DNA of 64,000 nt from Sphingobacterium sp. N143 (lineage in GTDB: Bacteria > Bacteroidota > Bacteroidia > Sphingobacteriales > Sphingobacteriaceae), in contig NZ_JACAIS010000001.1 in the NCBI RefSeq assembly GCF_030325625.1, forward strand, positions 620,001-684,000. Direction: 5' to 3'. A program made the translations under genes and the position numbers. Below the pieces are notes generated by a model. The model was not told the DNA's origin. It ran no database searches and saw nothing but the letters and a program-made list of their open reading frames with translations. Positions 9,022 through 18,388 of the stretch are shown piece after piece (the stretch's first letter is position 1; each line of letters starts with the position of its first letter).

Positions 9022-12000
9022 TCAATTTATAAAAATTTGACTTCCCCGCTCTTCATCTTTTTCGATGGAGAGTGATACCGGAATCCGCTCTTTAAGCTCT
9101 TCAACATGGGAAATAATGCCCACGATTCTATTTTCTTTATGAAGATCCATCAATGTTTCGAAGACGATATTGACGGCATTGATATCCTGGGTGCCAAAGC
9201 CTTCATCTATAAAGAAGAATTTTTTTGCGGCCAGGGTATTGGATTGGACGCTTTCTGCCAGTGCCAGGGCAAGGCTAAGGGAGACCTGAAAGGCCTGACC
9301 TCCGGACAAGGTCTTCACACTCCGGCTTTTCCCTTCATTCAGATAGTCAATAATCTCGAAATCGTTGTTTTCATTCAGATGTAAGCTGAGCTGGTTACGG
9401 GTCATCCGATGAAATCTGATGTTGGCATGATCGCAGAGCTGACGTAAATAAATAGAGGAAACATACTGGACAAATCCAGCCCCTTTGAATAGGTTAAATA
9501 GCTGCTTGAGGTTATCATTACGTAGATTTAATTTGACCTGTTGTGCAAGTAAAACCTCTTTCTTCTCGTATGCAGTTTCGAGCTGGCTTAATTCCTGTGC
9601 GTATTTTGCCACATTTTCGGTAAGTAGTTTTAAGTGGCCTGCGCTGGCAACAAAAGCAGCTTCTTTTTGTTGAAAAAGTGTTTCGTCATAGACTTTGCCC
9701 ATAAGTCTCCTGTCCAGCTGGAGCAGCTGGGATTTTGTGGTTTCGAGCTGAATCCGAAACTGTTCGAGTTCCTGCCGGATTTTCTGCACAGGCAGTTCTT
9801 CGGCCAGGGTTTCTTTTACCTGGCCAATATGTTCAAATTGTGAGGTAAGGAGAAGTTCCTGGATATGGCCATTAACCTGCGTTAGCTCTGTTGTAATAGT
9901 GGAAATCCGGCTGCTGATCGATTGTACAAAACTATTTTGGGCGGCAAACTGATTATTCAATGCATGTAATTTATCATTTAGGGAGGCATAGTCCTTCTCC
10001 AGCTGAAGGTTGGAAATTTTGAGTTGATTGTATTCACTTTCGACGATGGCCTGTTCCTGCAATTGGTAGTTTGACCAGTTCAATCGTTTTAAGTTGCCAA
10101 CATTTTGATTGATTTGGGCCTTTTTGCTTGCTTCTTCCAATTCAAACTGTCCCAATGCTTTGCTGTATTTTTCTAGTTTCTCCTCAATGGATAGCAGGGT
10201 CGCCTGATGGCTGGTCATGGTTTGTTCCGTTGCAGCAATCTGGGATTCAATGCGGGTAAGCTCTTGTTTCTGTGATAGATAAAAGGAATCATCAGTACTG
10301 CTGTAGTTCGGCCATATAAACTGCTGCAGATGCAGTGCACATGAAGCTGTGTTAAGCTCGATCTGGGAGTTGAGATTATTTTGTTGTTCTTGTAAAGCTT
10401 GTTGTTTGAGTAGGAGTTTTTCAATCTCAAATTTCTGCTCGCGCTTACGTTTGATTTGTTCATTTGTCTCTGTGATCAGCCGGTCATTTTCTATCGTGTC
10501 CTGGGTAATATCTTGAATTTCGGCTATTTTAGGATGTTCAAGGGCGCCACATAAGGGGCAAGCTGACCCGGGGATGAGATTGGATGCGAAGTGAGACAGC
10601 CTTTGTTGTAATAATAAATGTGTTTTCTCATCATGGAGCATCTGGAGCTTGTCATCAAGTTCTTGCAATTCTAAGCGGTGCCGGTCGTTATATTTTTCGA
10701 TGTCATTAACTAGACCTGCTAGTTCCTGTTTTACAGCTTTGATCGTACTATTTAGCTCAGCATTTTGTTTGTCCAATTCCGTTTTTTGCTGCTGAAGCGC
10801 CTGTTGTCTGGCGTACCATTGTCCGAGTTCCATAAGTTCACTGGCAACGGGTTTTGATTTTTTTAAGTTGTCGAGTACTTTTTCGGTATGCTGGATACTG
10901 GATTTGCACTGGATCTGCTGTTCTTTTGTTTCAAGGACAAAATTTCTGCCCTTTTCGGCACGTTCCTGCAAGCCCTTTATTTCGTTTGAAAATACCATGA
11001 GCTGGAGAATTAACTCGAGGTCCAGTTCATCGATCCGGCGTTCGGGCAAGCGTTCGTACTCCGCTTTCACCTGTTGCTGCTGAAGGGTTATCTGTTCAAT
11101 AAGCTGTTGGATTTCTTCGAGTTTAGTCTTTGCAGCCGCGAGACGGCTTCCTTCAGCGCTGTTTTCTTTGTCGAGCTTTTCTTTTGTCGTAAGGATAGGT
11201 TGAAAATTGAGCTGTGCTTCTTCAAAGCGATTCAGACCTTGCTGCAAGCGCTCTTTTTCGCCTTGCTGATCAGATAGCTGTTGAAATAGGGATTTGATCC
11301 TGCTGTGCTCCGCAAAGCCTTCTTTTAGGTTTTTAAGTTCCTGGAACTCTTCTTGTAAAATGTTGTTCCTATGCTCCGCATGGGTGAAAGATTCCCGTTC
11401 AGCCTGGAGCCTGGCCTGGGTGGATTCAATGCGATCGGGTGTGATATCATCAAATCCAAGGAGCTGCCCATTGAGCTGATCCAGTTCGGATTGATTTTTT
11501 TTATAGAGATCGGATACTTTGTCCTGGAGGTCAAAGCGATGGAGCTGAAAGATCTCTTTCATCATATCGGTGCGTTCCTTTGCACCGAGCTCGATAAACT
11601 CTTTAAACTGTCCCTGTGGAATAATGATGGTTCTTTTGAAGTTCTCGTAACTTAATCCGATGATTTTTTGTGTGTTACTGCTTTCTAGTGGAACCCATTG
11701 TTCATTGCTTTTTTCGTATAGGACAACCGTTGTTGTCTTGACATCATCAAAGTTTTTGGAGTTCCGTTTGAACTCTCTGGTGACCTTAAATATGCGATTT
11801 TCAAAGTTGATGAAATCAAATTCCAGATAAGAACGATTGGATTTGAGATTCATCATGTTATAGGCGCGTCTATCCCGGGCATTTAACCGTTCCGTTTCGC
11901 CGTACAGGGCATAGGTAATCGCTTCCAATAAAGAAGATTTTCCGGAGCCCACCGCCCCAAAGATCCCAAAGAGCCCAACCTCGGATAAGGTGGAGAAATC

Positions 12001-12060
12001 AATGGTCTGGCGTTCCTGATAGGAATATATACCTTCTATAATTAACTTTAAAGGAATCAT
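9022..12060 (-). CDS. sbcC: SbcC-like nuclease subunit (SMC/Rad50 ATPase)
   Basis: The ATPase half of the SbcCD DNA repair nuclease, which opens hairpins and blocked DNA ends. It has 1012 residues: Walker A FGAVGSGKSS (about 34-43), a long coiled coil, a Zn-hook near residue 500 with SACPLCG, a second coiled coil, then the signature TLSGGQAFQVSLSLALALAE and Walker B FFFIDEGFGTQD near the C-terminus. The Zn-hook CxxC lets two complexes join. It begins four bases after sbcD ends, so the two are translated from one message. Confidence 0.95.
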   Translation of the reverse strand: MIPLKLIIEGIYSYQERQTIDFSTLSEVGLFGIFGAVGSGKSSLLEAITYALYGETERLNARDRRAYNMMNLKSNRSYLEFDFINFENRIFKVTREFKRNSKNFDDVKTTTVVLYEKSNEQWVPLESSNTQKIIGLSYENFKRTIIIPQGQFKEFIELGAKERTDMMKEIFQLHRFDLQDKVSDLYKKNQSELDQLNGQLLGFDDITPDRIESTQARLQAERESFTHAEHRNNILQEEFQELKNLKEGFAEHSRIKSLFQQLSDQQGEKERLQQGLNRFEEAQLNFQPILTTKEKLDKENSAEGSRLAAAKTKLEEIQQLIEQITLQQQQVKAEYERLPERRIDELDLELILQLMVFSNEIKGLQERAEKGRNFVLETKEQQIQCKSSIQHTEKVLDNLKKSKPVASELMELGQWYARQQALQQQKTELDKQNAELNSTIKAVKQELAGLVNDIEKYNDRHRLELQELDDKLQMLHDEKTHLLLQQRLSHFASNLIPGSACPLCGALEHPKIAEIQDITQDTIENDRLITETNEQIKRKREQKFEIEKLLLKQQALQEQQNNLNSQIELNTASCALHLQQFIWPNYSSTDDSFYLSQKQELTRIESQIAATEQTMTSHQATLLSIEEKLEKYSKALGQFELEEASKKAQINQNVGNLKRLNWSNYQLQEQAIVESEYNQLKISNLQLEKDYASLNDKLHALNNQFAAQNSFVQSISSRISTITTELTQVNGHIQELLLTSQFEHIGQVKETLAEELPVQKIRQELEQFRIQLETTKSQLLQLDRRLMGKVYDETLFQQKEAAFVASAGHLKLLTENVAKYAQELSQLETAYEKKEVLLAQQVKLNLRNDNLKQLFNLFKGAGFVQYVSSIYLRQLCDHANIRFHRMTRNQLSLHLNENNDFEIIDYLNEGKSRSVKTLSGGQAFQVSLSLALALAESVQSNTLAAKKFFFIDEGFGTQDINAVNIVFETLMDLHKENRIVGIISHVEELKERIPVSLSIEKDEERGSQIFIN

Positions 12061-12064
12061 GATG

Positions 12065-13270
12065 TTAAGAATTTAGTATTTCGCGAAAAAGGTCAAGAAT
12101 CTCGTCATTGGGAGTCTGGTTGGCATTTTTAGACCTGAAATAGTCCTGAAAGAGCAGGGAGATATCTTGCCCCAGATTGATCTCCTTGTTCTTCACTGTA
12201 TGTTCATTATCCTGTTGCACCACGGGGATCAGGTATACTATACCGGCGTGGGTCTGGTAAATTAATTTACGGTCCTCAGCCTTTAAGAATGTTTGGGATT
12301 TCAGACTGAGCTCTACCCAGGTTTCCTGATTTTCAGCCAGCCAGGCAATACATTGACCGATGTCATCAAAGGATTTTCTGATCAATGCTTTTCCTTGCGT
12401 TAATGGTATTTTCTCGAATGTGACAAGGCTGTCCGGAACAGCATTTACTAAGGTTACATATTTGGTCTGTCCGGCTTCGGCAAAGCTGTAGCAAAGCGGA
12501 GAAGATGCGTATACCACAGGCCTATCAGGCGATCCGATGTTTTTGAACCCATGGATATGGCCCAGGGCGGTATATTGGATCTGGTTGGGGATTGATTCTG
12601 AATAGATCAGGTCAGCATTTCCGATTTTGATAGGTTTTTCTCCGTCAGGTTCCTCAATCAGGCTTGTCCCGATTTTGTTCATGTACAAATGGGCTGCCAA
12701 TAGATTGACACCCTTGTGGTCACAGTAAGTATCCGCCAGCTTTTGCCAGTTCTTGGCCAGCACTTCATTTAGTTTAGCTTCTTTTTCCTCACCAAGATAT
12801 TGTTTTAAACGGATCTCATTGGCGTATGCGGTATGCAGAATGCGAACCGGATAATCGTAATTGTTGATAGCCAGCTCGATGAATCCAGTGTCTGAACGGA
12901 GCACAGAAAATCCTTCAGTCGCAAAAGGGGTAACTATGGCATTTGGATGTCCTATTAAAATAATACCTGAAGCCCGAGCCAGGGGGTCGGGGGCGTCGAT
13001 CAGGTTTGGGGAATCGTGATTTCCTGCTAGGGCTATCACTGGGCGCATCCCATTTTTTGACAGGCGTTTGATTGTTCTGTAAAACAATTCGATGGCCTCA
13101 ACCCCAGGATTGAATGTGTCAAAAAGATCGCCGGCAATGATAACCAGATCGGCTTCTTGCTGATCAGCGATCTGGATGATCTCTTCCATCACCAAGTGCT
13201 GCTCGTCCATGCGTGAGAAGCTGTCCAGTCTTTTGCCCAAATGCCAGTCGGCAGTATGTAGTATTTTCAT
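12065..13270 (-). CDS. sbcD: SbcD-like exonuclease subunit (Mre11 type)
   Basis: The metallophosphoesterase half of SbcCD; cuts DNA using two Mn2+ ions. The 401 residues carry the expected motifs in order: TADWHLGKR (about 6-14), IIAGDLFDTF (about 45), ALAGNHDSP (about 83), LLAAHLYMNK, and ALGHIHGF. The C-terminal third is the usual capping region. It is first in the operon with sbcC four bases downstream, the common gene order. Upstream on its strand TTAGTTTGTAC is near a -7 box but has one base too few in the spacer. Confidence 0.95.
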   Translation of the reverse strand: MKILHTADWHLGKRLDSFSRMDEQHLVMEEIIQIADQQEADLVIIAGDLFDTFNPGVEAIELFYRTIKRLSKNGMRPVIALAGNHDSPNLIDAPDPLARASGIILIGHPNAIVTPFATEGFSVLRSDTGFIELAINNYDYPVRILHTAYANEIRLKQYLGEEKEAKLNEVLAKNWQKLADTYCDHKGVNLLAAHLYMNKIGTSLIEEPDGEKPIKIGNADLIYSESIPNQIQYTALGHIHGFKNIGSPDRPVVYASSPLCYSFAEAGQTKYVTLVNAVPDSLVTFEKIPLTQGKALIRKSFDDIGQCIAWLAENQETWVELSLKSQTFLKAEDRKLIYQTHAGIVYLIPVVQQDNEHTVKNKEINLGQDISLLFQDYFRSKNANQTPNDEILDLFREILNS

Positions 13271-13604
13271 GATATGCCCTGCGTTTTACGTCAAACAGTA
13301 CAAACTAAGATAAATTTGCCCTGATATGCAATTATAATTGTACCGTATGATTAAAATTTATGGTTAGATGAAGTTTGCTCCATCCAAGACTGATCCCTGG
13401 AGCCTTATTCCTGAGGCTATTTTATGAAAAAGATGGGTGTAAGGCAAAGCTAATTTTAGTCCATGTCGGAACAGCCAAGCTAACTAGCTGTACGGACAGG
13501 ATGCTAAAATGTTAAAACATGTTAAATGCCCCGGCCAATAATCATTTAATGGTATTTTTAGCGCTCCAAATTAGGCTAATATATTTCGAAGACAATTTAG
13601 ATTT
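13271..13604. other. Intergenic stretch with inverted repeats
   Basis: These 334 bases separate the divergent sbcD and esterase genes. I see no convincing reading frame. There is a long imperfect hairpin (13454-13509, listed separately), a small 5-bp hairpin (AGCCT/AGGCT near 13400) and the palindromic AACATGTT near 13515. The esterase promoter may be TATATTTC near 13580, one base off the TANNTTTG box. Confidence 0.5.
13454..13509. repeat. Long imperfect inverted repeat
   Basis: TTTTAG at 13454 pairs with CTAAAA at 13504, then TCC with GGA, then a 12-base arm (13464-13475) with 13487-13498 apart from two mismatches, around an 11-base loop. Both sides carry small bulges. It has no T tract, so it is not a standard terminator. 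It could be a structured RNA, a protein-binding site or an old element end. Confidence 0.5.
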
Positions 13605-14369
13605 ATGCAAAAGGTTTACCTATGCTTGTGCTTTTTCTTGTTGATGTTGAGAGGAGGGAGCGCACAGGAGATACAGGCAATCAAAAACAAGACGGCTTAT
13701 CCTTTTTTATTGAAAGATGGACCGCAGGGTGACAATGAAGGATATGTGCTGGAAGAGGAGAACGAGCTATCGCAGCAGGAAAAGGAATCTCAGGATTCTT
13801 TTGAGGCGGAAAAGAAGCCCGTCTTTGTGTTCTTACATGGTAGGAGCTTATCGGGAACAAACCTGAACCGAGTGAAACGTTATGGAGTACTTTATGCCAT
13901 AGAAAAGGGGCAGGAAGTTCCAGGGATTATCGTCGCTCCACAATCGCGTGGAGGATGGGACCCGGATAAGGTGATGGAGGTTGTTGATTATGTTATTGCT
14001 CACTTTAATGCGGATCCTGACCGTATTTATATTTGTGGGATGAGTATGGGTGGATATGGAACCATGGATGTAGCCGGCAAATATCCTGAAAGAGTTGCTG
14101 CGGCAGTGGCCATATGTGGTGGTGGGTCCAGTCAGTACGCCGCTAATTTAACGCAGGTGCCCATATGGCTTCACCATGGAACGGCCGACCGTGCGGTGCC
14201 GATTTCAGAATCCCGAAAAATTATGAAAGCTATTAAAAAGGCAAATCCTGATGCTAATGTGCGCCTGAATGTTATTAAAGGAGGAACGCATGGAAGTGTT
14301 GAACGCTTATTCCATGATGATGCGATTTATAACTGGATGCTTAAGTTCAGGAAAAAGCAGCGTTCATAA
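13605..14369 (+). CDS. Secreted alpha/beta-hydrolase (esterase, PHB depolymerase-like)
   Basis: A 254-residue protein with a signal peptide (hydrophobic to about residue 18, then GGSAQ), so exported. The alpha/beta-hydrolase domain shows FVFLHGRSLSG for the oxyanion region, the nucleophile elbow ICGMSMGGYGT (GxSxG, serine near 146), an acid in HHGTADRAVP and a catalytic histidine in GGTHGSVERLF. The triad is thus complete. An acidic stretch between residues 45 and 75 precedes the domain. Closest in layout to carboxylesterase or PHB-depolymerase families; the substrate is unknown. Followed by a strong terminator. Confidence 0.85.
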   Translation: MQKVYLCLCFFLLMLRGGSAQEIQAIKNKTAYPFLLKDGPQGDNEGYVLEEENELSQQEKESQDSFEAEKKPVFVFLHGRSLSGTNLNRVKRYGVLYAIEKGQEVPGIIVAPQSRGGWDPDKVMEVVDYVIAHFNADPDRIYICGMSMGGYGTMDVAGKYPERVAAAVAICGGGSSQYAANLTQVPIWLHHGTADRAVPISESRKIMKAIKKANPDANVRLNVIKGGTHGSVERLFHDDAIYNWMLKFRKKQRS

Positions 14370-14411
14370 GCTTCAAGGGGACAGGGTACCTGCCGAGCAG
14401 GATATAAAAAC

Positions 14412-14444
14412 AAAAAAGCCTGATGTGTACCATCAGGCTTTTTT
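14412..14444 (+). terminator. Intrinsic terminator of the esterase gene
   Basis: A perfect 14-bp stem (AAAAAAGCCTGATG and its complement) with a five-base loop and a run of T on the plus strand, about 40 bases after the esterase stop. It could also work for minus-strand transcripts. Confidence 0.9.
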
Positions 14445-14519
14445 GTTTGCTGTAAATATTCTTTAATGGACTAAATCATATGCTTGCCGGTTAGTGGCAT
14501 GACTTCTGGCGTATGCAGG

Positions 14520-15278
14520 CTAACCTTCATTGCTCTTGGCAAGCTGGGTCTTATTAAATTGTGCCATCAATATATTTGGCTGATGAATTAAATGGCTTTT
14601 GGCCAGGTATTCAGGATCGTCCGCATAAATGAATAAAAGTGTCCCATTTTTAATGGTATTGATAATAGGCTTTGCGTATTTGCGTGGTACAGCGGGACAA
14701 CCGTAACTTTTGCCCAAGCGGCCCAAGCTAGCTATGGTTCCGGTGCTGCAATAATCGGCACCGTGCATCACGACATACCTTGCTTTGGCATTGTCATTGA
14801 TGCCCTCTTCAAGACCATTGAGTACCAGTGAATAACCGTTTTCTCCATTATAGGTATTTTCAGTCATAAAAAATCCCAAGGAACTTTTCAGTGATTCCTG
14901 TTGATTTGAAAAATCTACGGCATAATTCTCTCCACTATTTTTTCCATGTGACACCAGTGTGTTGAAAAGAACTTTTTTACGGTTCAGATCCAGCACAACC
15001 AGCCTCTTTTCCGTCGATGCCAACGAAAAATCAATGACTGTCATGATGTTTTTGTTTTGTATCGGAAGTTCCTTTCTGCCTTCCATTGCTTGTCGGAATG
15101 CCTCGTATTTCAATACGGGACCTAAATTCATTTCATCATATAAGGAATCAACATCGGTGCGTTGACGTTCTACATTTATATGATGGGTAGTGGTTTGTTG
15201 ATCTGTTGTTTTTAATTCTTCTTTTGATGACAGTGCTGTATTTAGTGCCATTAAAAGAAACATAAACGTATTTCCCAT
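14520..15278 (-). CDS. Murein L,D-transpeptidase, YkuD_2 type
   Basis: A 252-residue protein with a short N-terminal hydrophobic segment that probably directs export. The catalytic domain is that of PF13645-type L,D-transpeptidases: FSLASTEKRLVVLDLNRK near residue 85, VSHGKNSGENYA near 128, YVVMHGADYCS with the conserved histidine near 188, and SLGRLGKSYGCPAVP near 205, holding the active-site cysteine. Such enzymes make or remodel 3-3 peptidoglycan crosslinks or attach proteins to the wall. The next gene upstream on this strand, 81 bases away, is a second L,D-transpeptidase of another subfamily. Confidence 0.88.
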   Translation of the reverse strand: MGNTFMFLLMALNTALSSKEELKTTDQQTTTHHINVERQRTDVDSLYDEMNLGPVLKYEAFRQAMEGRKELPIQNKNIMTVIDFSLASTEKRLVVLDLNRKKVLFNTLVSHGKNSGENYAVDFSNQQESLKSSLGFFMTENTYNGENGYSLVLNGLEEGINDNAKARYVVMHGADYCSTGTIASLGRLGKSYGCPAVPRKYAKPIINTIKNGTLLFIYADDPEYLAKSHLIHQPNILMAQFNKTQLAKSNEG

Positions 15279-15359
15279 TCTCCTCCCTTTTCTGTAGATG
15301 TTTTTGCAAAAATAATCGTAAAGTTAATACATATTTGATTTACAGAATGTTAAATAGTG

Positions 15360-16385
15360 TTAATCAATCACTATAACGAGCGACGCAAGATCTTTTGACC
15401 TTTTATAAACAAATTGCGCATGGGATGACGCATTTCTGACACACATATGTGACTTAGGGACCGTTCCCAAGGTTTCACTGTATTCAATGATGCTTCCTTT
15501 CGGATCATTGGTCGGAACACCATGAATGTAGGCTCCAGCAGTAAAGCGTGTGGCATAAGGGGCAAAACCGCCATAAGTACGGGTTCCGTCTTTAAAATAG
15601 AACATTTTTGACTTATGTTCCTGTACCACAAACAGGCCTGTGGGTGTTTCCTGTGCATGAGGTGGCTTGTGTCTGCCGCTGGTCGCTGGGTTCATGCTAC
15701 GTATAATCCATTCTTTACCAGATTTTTCTAGCGTACAGATATTCTGGTTCTTGACATCAACGATATTGATGATGTTGAATTGCACGCTGTCTTTGATCAG
15801 GCGTAGGTATTTTTTTGGAACGGTATATTGGCCTTCAAATGATACTCCGGCGATAGGGATTCGGGCTAATGTATCTGGCCCCTGTACCCGGACCAGCCAT
15901 CCATCACGTCCATAGCGGACAGCTTTGTCCGTAGTCAGATCATATAATGGGGCAGCCTGGTATCTTTCGACATTGAAGCTATCGGATACGCGCCTATAGG
16001 CATCCCGCTGATAGTGCTGTATGGTAGGGGCTTCGCCATTTTCGTTTTGGTAATTCTGGAGTACAGCATACAAGGATGGGGTTTGTTGAAAATTTTCAAC
16101 AAATGCTAGCTTTTCCTTGATTTTGTCCCATTGAAATTGCCGTGTGGTGTCTTTATATGGATAAGTGTCCGTTAAGGTGTATTTATCGTAACGTAATTCT
16201 TTTTTAAGGATAATATCATCAGCACTTAGCATTTTCGGCTTTTCTTGCTCTTTGTCAGGAGCGGTTTCCTGATGCTTGATGGGCTGCTCATTAGGATTGT
16301 TATCGGTGGTGTTTTTCTTTTCTTGCTGACATCCCAGTGATAGGAACAATAGGCTAAATAAGATACATGTTAATCCTTGCTTCAT
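15360..16385 (-). CDS. L,D-transpeptidase lipoprotein (YkuD)
   Basis: A 341-residue SPII lipoprotein: the hydrophobic N-terminus ends in the lipobox SLGC (Cys19), followed by a charged, low-complexity linker. The C-terminal YkuD-like domain has TPTGLFVVQEHKSKMFY, AYIHGVPTNDPKGS with the conserved histidine, and SHMCVRN with the catalytic cysteine. The usual motif is SHGCxR/N, so the glycine before the cysteine is methionine here. It should act on peptidoglycan from a membrane anchor. It runs the same way as the YkuD_2-type gene just downstream, and divergent from a Nudix gene. Confidence 0.82.
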   Translation of the reverse strand: MKQGLTCILFSLLFLSLGCQQEKKNTTDNNPNEQPIKHQETAPDKEQEKPKMLSADDIILKKELRYDKYTLTDTYPYKDTTRQFQWDKIKEKLAFVENFQQTPSLYAVLQNYQNENGEAPTIQHYQRDAYRRVSDSFNVERYQAAPLYDLTTDKAVRYGRDGWLVRVQGPDTLARIPIAGVSFEGQYTVPKKYLRLIKDSVQFNIINIVDVKNQNICTLEKSGKEWIIRSMNPATSGRHKPPHAQETPTGLFVVQEHKSKMFYFKDGTRTYGGFAPYATRFTAGAYIHGVPTNDPKGSIIEYSETLGTVPKSHMCVRNASSHAQFVYKRSKDLASLVIVID

Positions 16386-16462
16386 ATATGGATTATCTAA
16401 ATTATTGTTTTACTCTTTAAATATAAGAATAAAACACATTTTTTAAATGATTGGTAAAAAGT

Positions 16463-16470
16463 TAGTTTTG
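16463..16470 (+). promoter_or_regulatory. Promoter -7 box of the Nudix gene (TAGTTTTG)
   Basis: A full match to TANNTTTG, 19 bases before the ATG at 16490, in the short divergent region between the Nudix and L,D-transpeptidase genes. Confidence 0.55.
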
Positions 16471-16489
16471 TCTTAATTAAGTAAAAGAT

Positions 16490-16903
16490 ATGCAAAAAAT
16501 AGTGATATGTTCGGCTATGATGGTCAGTATGGACGGGGAATTGTTGATGGTCAGGAAAAAAGGTTCACTTTATTTTCAGCTGCCTGGTGGAAAGATGGCG
16601 ATTGGGGAGGAGCAGGAGGAAACACTGGCAAGGGAGCTGAAAGAAGAACTTCAGCTTGATGTGAGCAACATAGACCTTCAGTTTATCGGTAAGCATATCA
16701 CGGAAGCCGTCAATGAGCCTGATACATTGGTAGAGGGGAATATCTATTTGATTAGATTGAAAGAAAAATACGCTTTTATCCCTTATGAAGAGCTGGAGGA
16801 GGTGCAATGGATTAATAAGGCGAACTGGCGAAATTACAAATTGGCACATCTTGCCGCGGAATTTGTGGTTCCAAAATGGCTTGCGGATACTTTTGATGTT
16901 TGA
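16490..16903 (+). CDS. Nudix hydrolase
   Basis: A small soluble protein of 137 residues with the Nudix fold. The Nudix box lies at about residues 28-50: PGGKMAIGEEQ, then ETLARELKEELQLD, fitting GX5EX7REUXEEXGU except that the late glycine is glutamine. The metal-binding glutamates (RELKEE) are all present, so it should cleave a nucleoside diphosphate linked to another group. The start VICSAMMVSMDGELLMVRK is typical of MutT-like members. The exact substrate (oxidised nucleotides, NDP-sugars or others) cannot be read from sequence. The next gene follows 67 bases later. Confidence 0.88.
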   Translation: MQKIVICSAMMVSMDGELLMVRKKGSLYFQLPGGKMAIGEEQEETLARELKEELQLDVSNIDLQFIGKHITEAVNEPDTLVEGNIYLIRLKEKYAFIPYEELEEVQWINKANWRNYKLAHLAAEFVVPKWLADTFDV

Positions 16904-16970
16904 ATCAGTTCTTGTGAACAATTTAAATCTTTGTTTGTTAAAGCTTTATAAAAAAAGTGTTAACTAAATA

Positions 16971-18377
16971 ATGATTATGGAAAATCACCTTTTAAAACAA
17001 GCGAAAGACTTTTTTGATGATGAGGTTCTCGCACACATGGGGCAAACATTAAACCAAGACAAGGAGCAGGTAAAGCGGGGGCTGGATGTGGTGGTTCCTT
17101 CTTTGTTTTTGGGATTGAGTCAGCAGTCGGATTCTGGGATTGGAATTTCCAGTATTTTGGATCAGGCTAAACAGCATTTTTCGAATTTTGATCTGAGCGA
17201 GCTTATGGGAGGTGGTCCGGTGGGAACGACAGCGGAAGTTCAGGCTGGAGAAAGTGGTCAGTCAACTTCTGGTCAGTTATTGACTTCCATATTTGGTGGT
17301 GGACTGGAAACGGTTTTAAGTACAGTTGCCGGTTACCTGGGCTTTAATGGGGAATCGGTCAAGAAATTGATGGGCTTGTCATTGCCAGCTATTTTTTCGA
17401 GCCTGACCAATAAGGGACAAAATTGGGATTCGAGTACAATTAGCCAGGTGCTGCAAGAAAATAAAACAGCGTTTGCTGCAGCTATCCCGGCAGGGTTAGG
17501 ATTAGGTGCTTTTGGAAAATTATTTGATGGTGGGGCATTTTCAGCTCCTGAAGAAAAACTGCCTGAGGATATTGCTGTGCCTACGGATGCTGTCAAAGGT
17601 AGTGGGGTACCTCCGATACCAACTCCTATTGATCCAGCAACAGAATTGGCAGCACATAAAGAGCCTTTGTCTTTACCCAGGTCAGATGAGGGCAAAGCCG
17701 CGGTGGCAACAGGTTCATCAGGTGGAGGTGGTTGGTGGAAGATTCTTGTTGCATTGATCATTCTGGCGTTGCTCTGGTTTTTGTTTGGTAAAGGATGCAG
17801 TAGTGGTAAAAAAGAAGGTGCCACAGATACGAGCGTGAGCCAAGTACAGGTTGATCGCACTGACACCATGCTGAATGGGGCAACCAATGGCGCGGCCGGC
17901 GGGGTCGATCGCGAACGTCTGGAGGTGACTCTACCCACAGGTGTCAAACTGGCCGCATTTAAAGGTGGGATAGAGGATCAGCTGGTTCAATTTTTAAAAT
18001 CAGATTACCAGTCACTTGGTGAAGATTCGTTAAAAAATACATGGTTTGATTTTGATTACCTGAATTTTGAAACTGGAACAGCGACGGTATTGCCCGAAAG
18101 TGAAGTGCAGCTGAGCAATTTAGCCGAAATCTTAAAAGCCTTTCCAGCGGCTCATGTCAAAATAGGTGGGTATACCGATAAAACAGGAAATGAAGATTTT
18201 AACAAGACCTTGTCTTTAAACCGGGCGAATGCAGTAAAAGATTACCTGGATAAAAAGGGACTCTCGGGTCAGGTGACCGGTGCTGAAGGTTATGGTTCGC
18301 AATTTGCTAAATATGCCGCTGATGCTCCTGAATCAGATCGGATATTGGACCGTCATGTCGCAGTCTCTGTAAGATAG
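16971..18377 (+). CDS. DUF937-OmpA fusion protein with internal TM helix
   Basis: 468 residues in three parts. Residues about 1-185 form a DUF937-like domain (FFDDEVLAHMGQTL, VVPSLFLGLSQQ, LMGLSLPAIFSSL). A Gly/Pro/Ala-rich linker then leads to one membrane helix (WWKILVALIILALLWFLFG, about 254-272). The C-terminal 100 residues are an OmpA-like peptidoglycan-binding domain, with KIGGYTDKTGNEDFNKTLS and LNRANAVKDYL. There is no signal peptide, so DUF937 is probably cytoplasmic and OmpA periplasmic, an inner-membrane link to the wall. ATG at 16971 and 16977 are both possible starts. A terminator follows. Confidence 0.85.
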   Translation: MIMENHLLKQAKDFFDDEVLAHMGQTLNQDKEQVKRGLDVVVPSLFLGLSQQSDSGIGISSILDQAKQHFSNFDLSELMGGGPVGTTAEVQAGESGQSTSGQLLTSIFGGGLETVLSTVAGYLGFNGESVKKLMGLSLPAIFSSLTNKGQNWDSSTISQVLQENKTAFAAAIPAGLGLGAFGKLFDGGAFSAPEEKLPEDIAVPTDAVKGSGVPPIPTPIDPATELAAHKEPLSLPRSDEGKAAVATGSSGGGGWWKILVALIILALLWFLFGKGCSSGKKEGATDTSVSQVQVDRTDTMLNGATNGAAGGVDRERLEVTLPTGVKLAAFKGGIEDQLVQFLKSDYQSLGEDSLKNTWFDFDYLNFETGTATVLPESEVQLSNLAEILKAFPAAHVKIGGYTDKTGNEDFNKTLSLNRANAVKDYLDKKGLSGQVTGAEGYGSQFAKYAADAPESDRILDRHVAVSVR

Positions 18378-18388
18378 TGTGATTGTGG

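Noticed and set aside
17333..17947. A 204-codon minus-strand frame opposite the DUF937-OmpA gene
   Set aside because: Rich in Pro, Ser and Arg, as expected from the antisense of a Gly/Ala/Pro-coding linker; no known motif.
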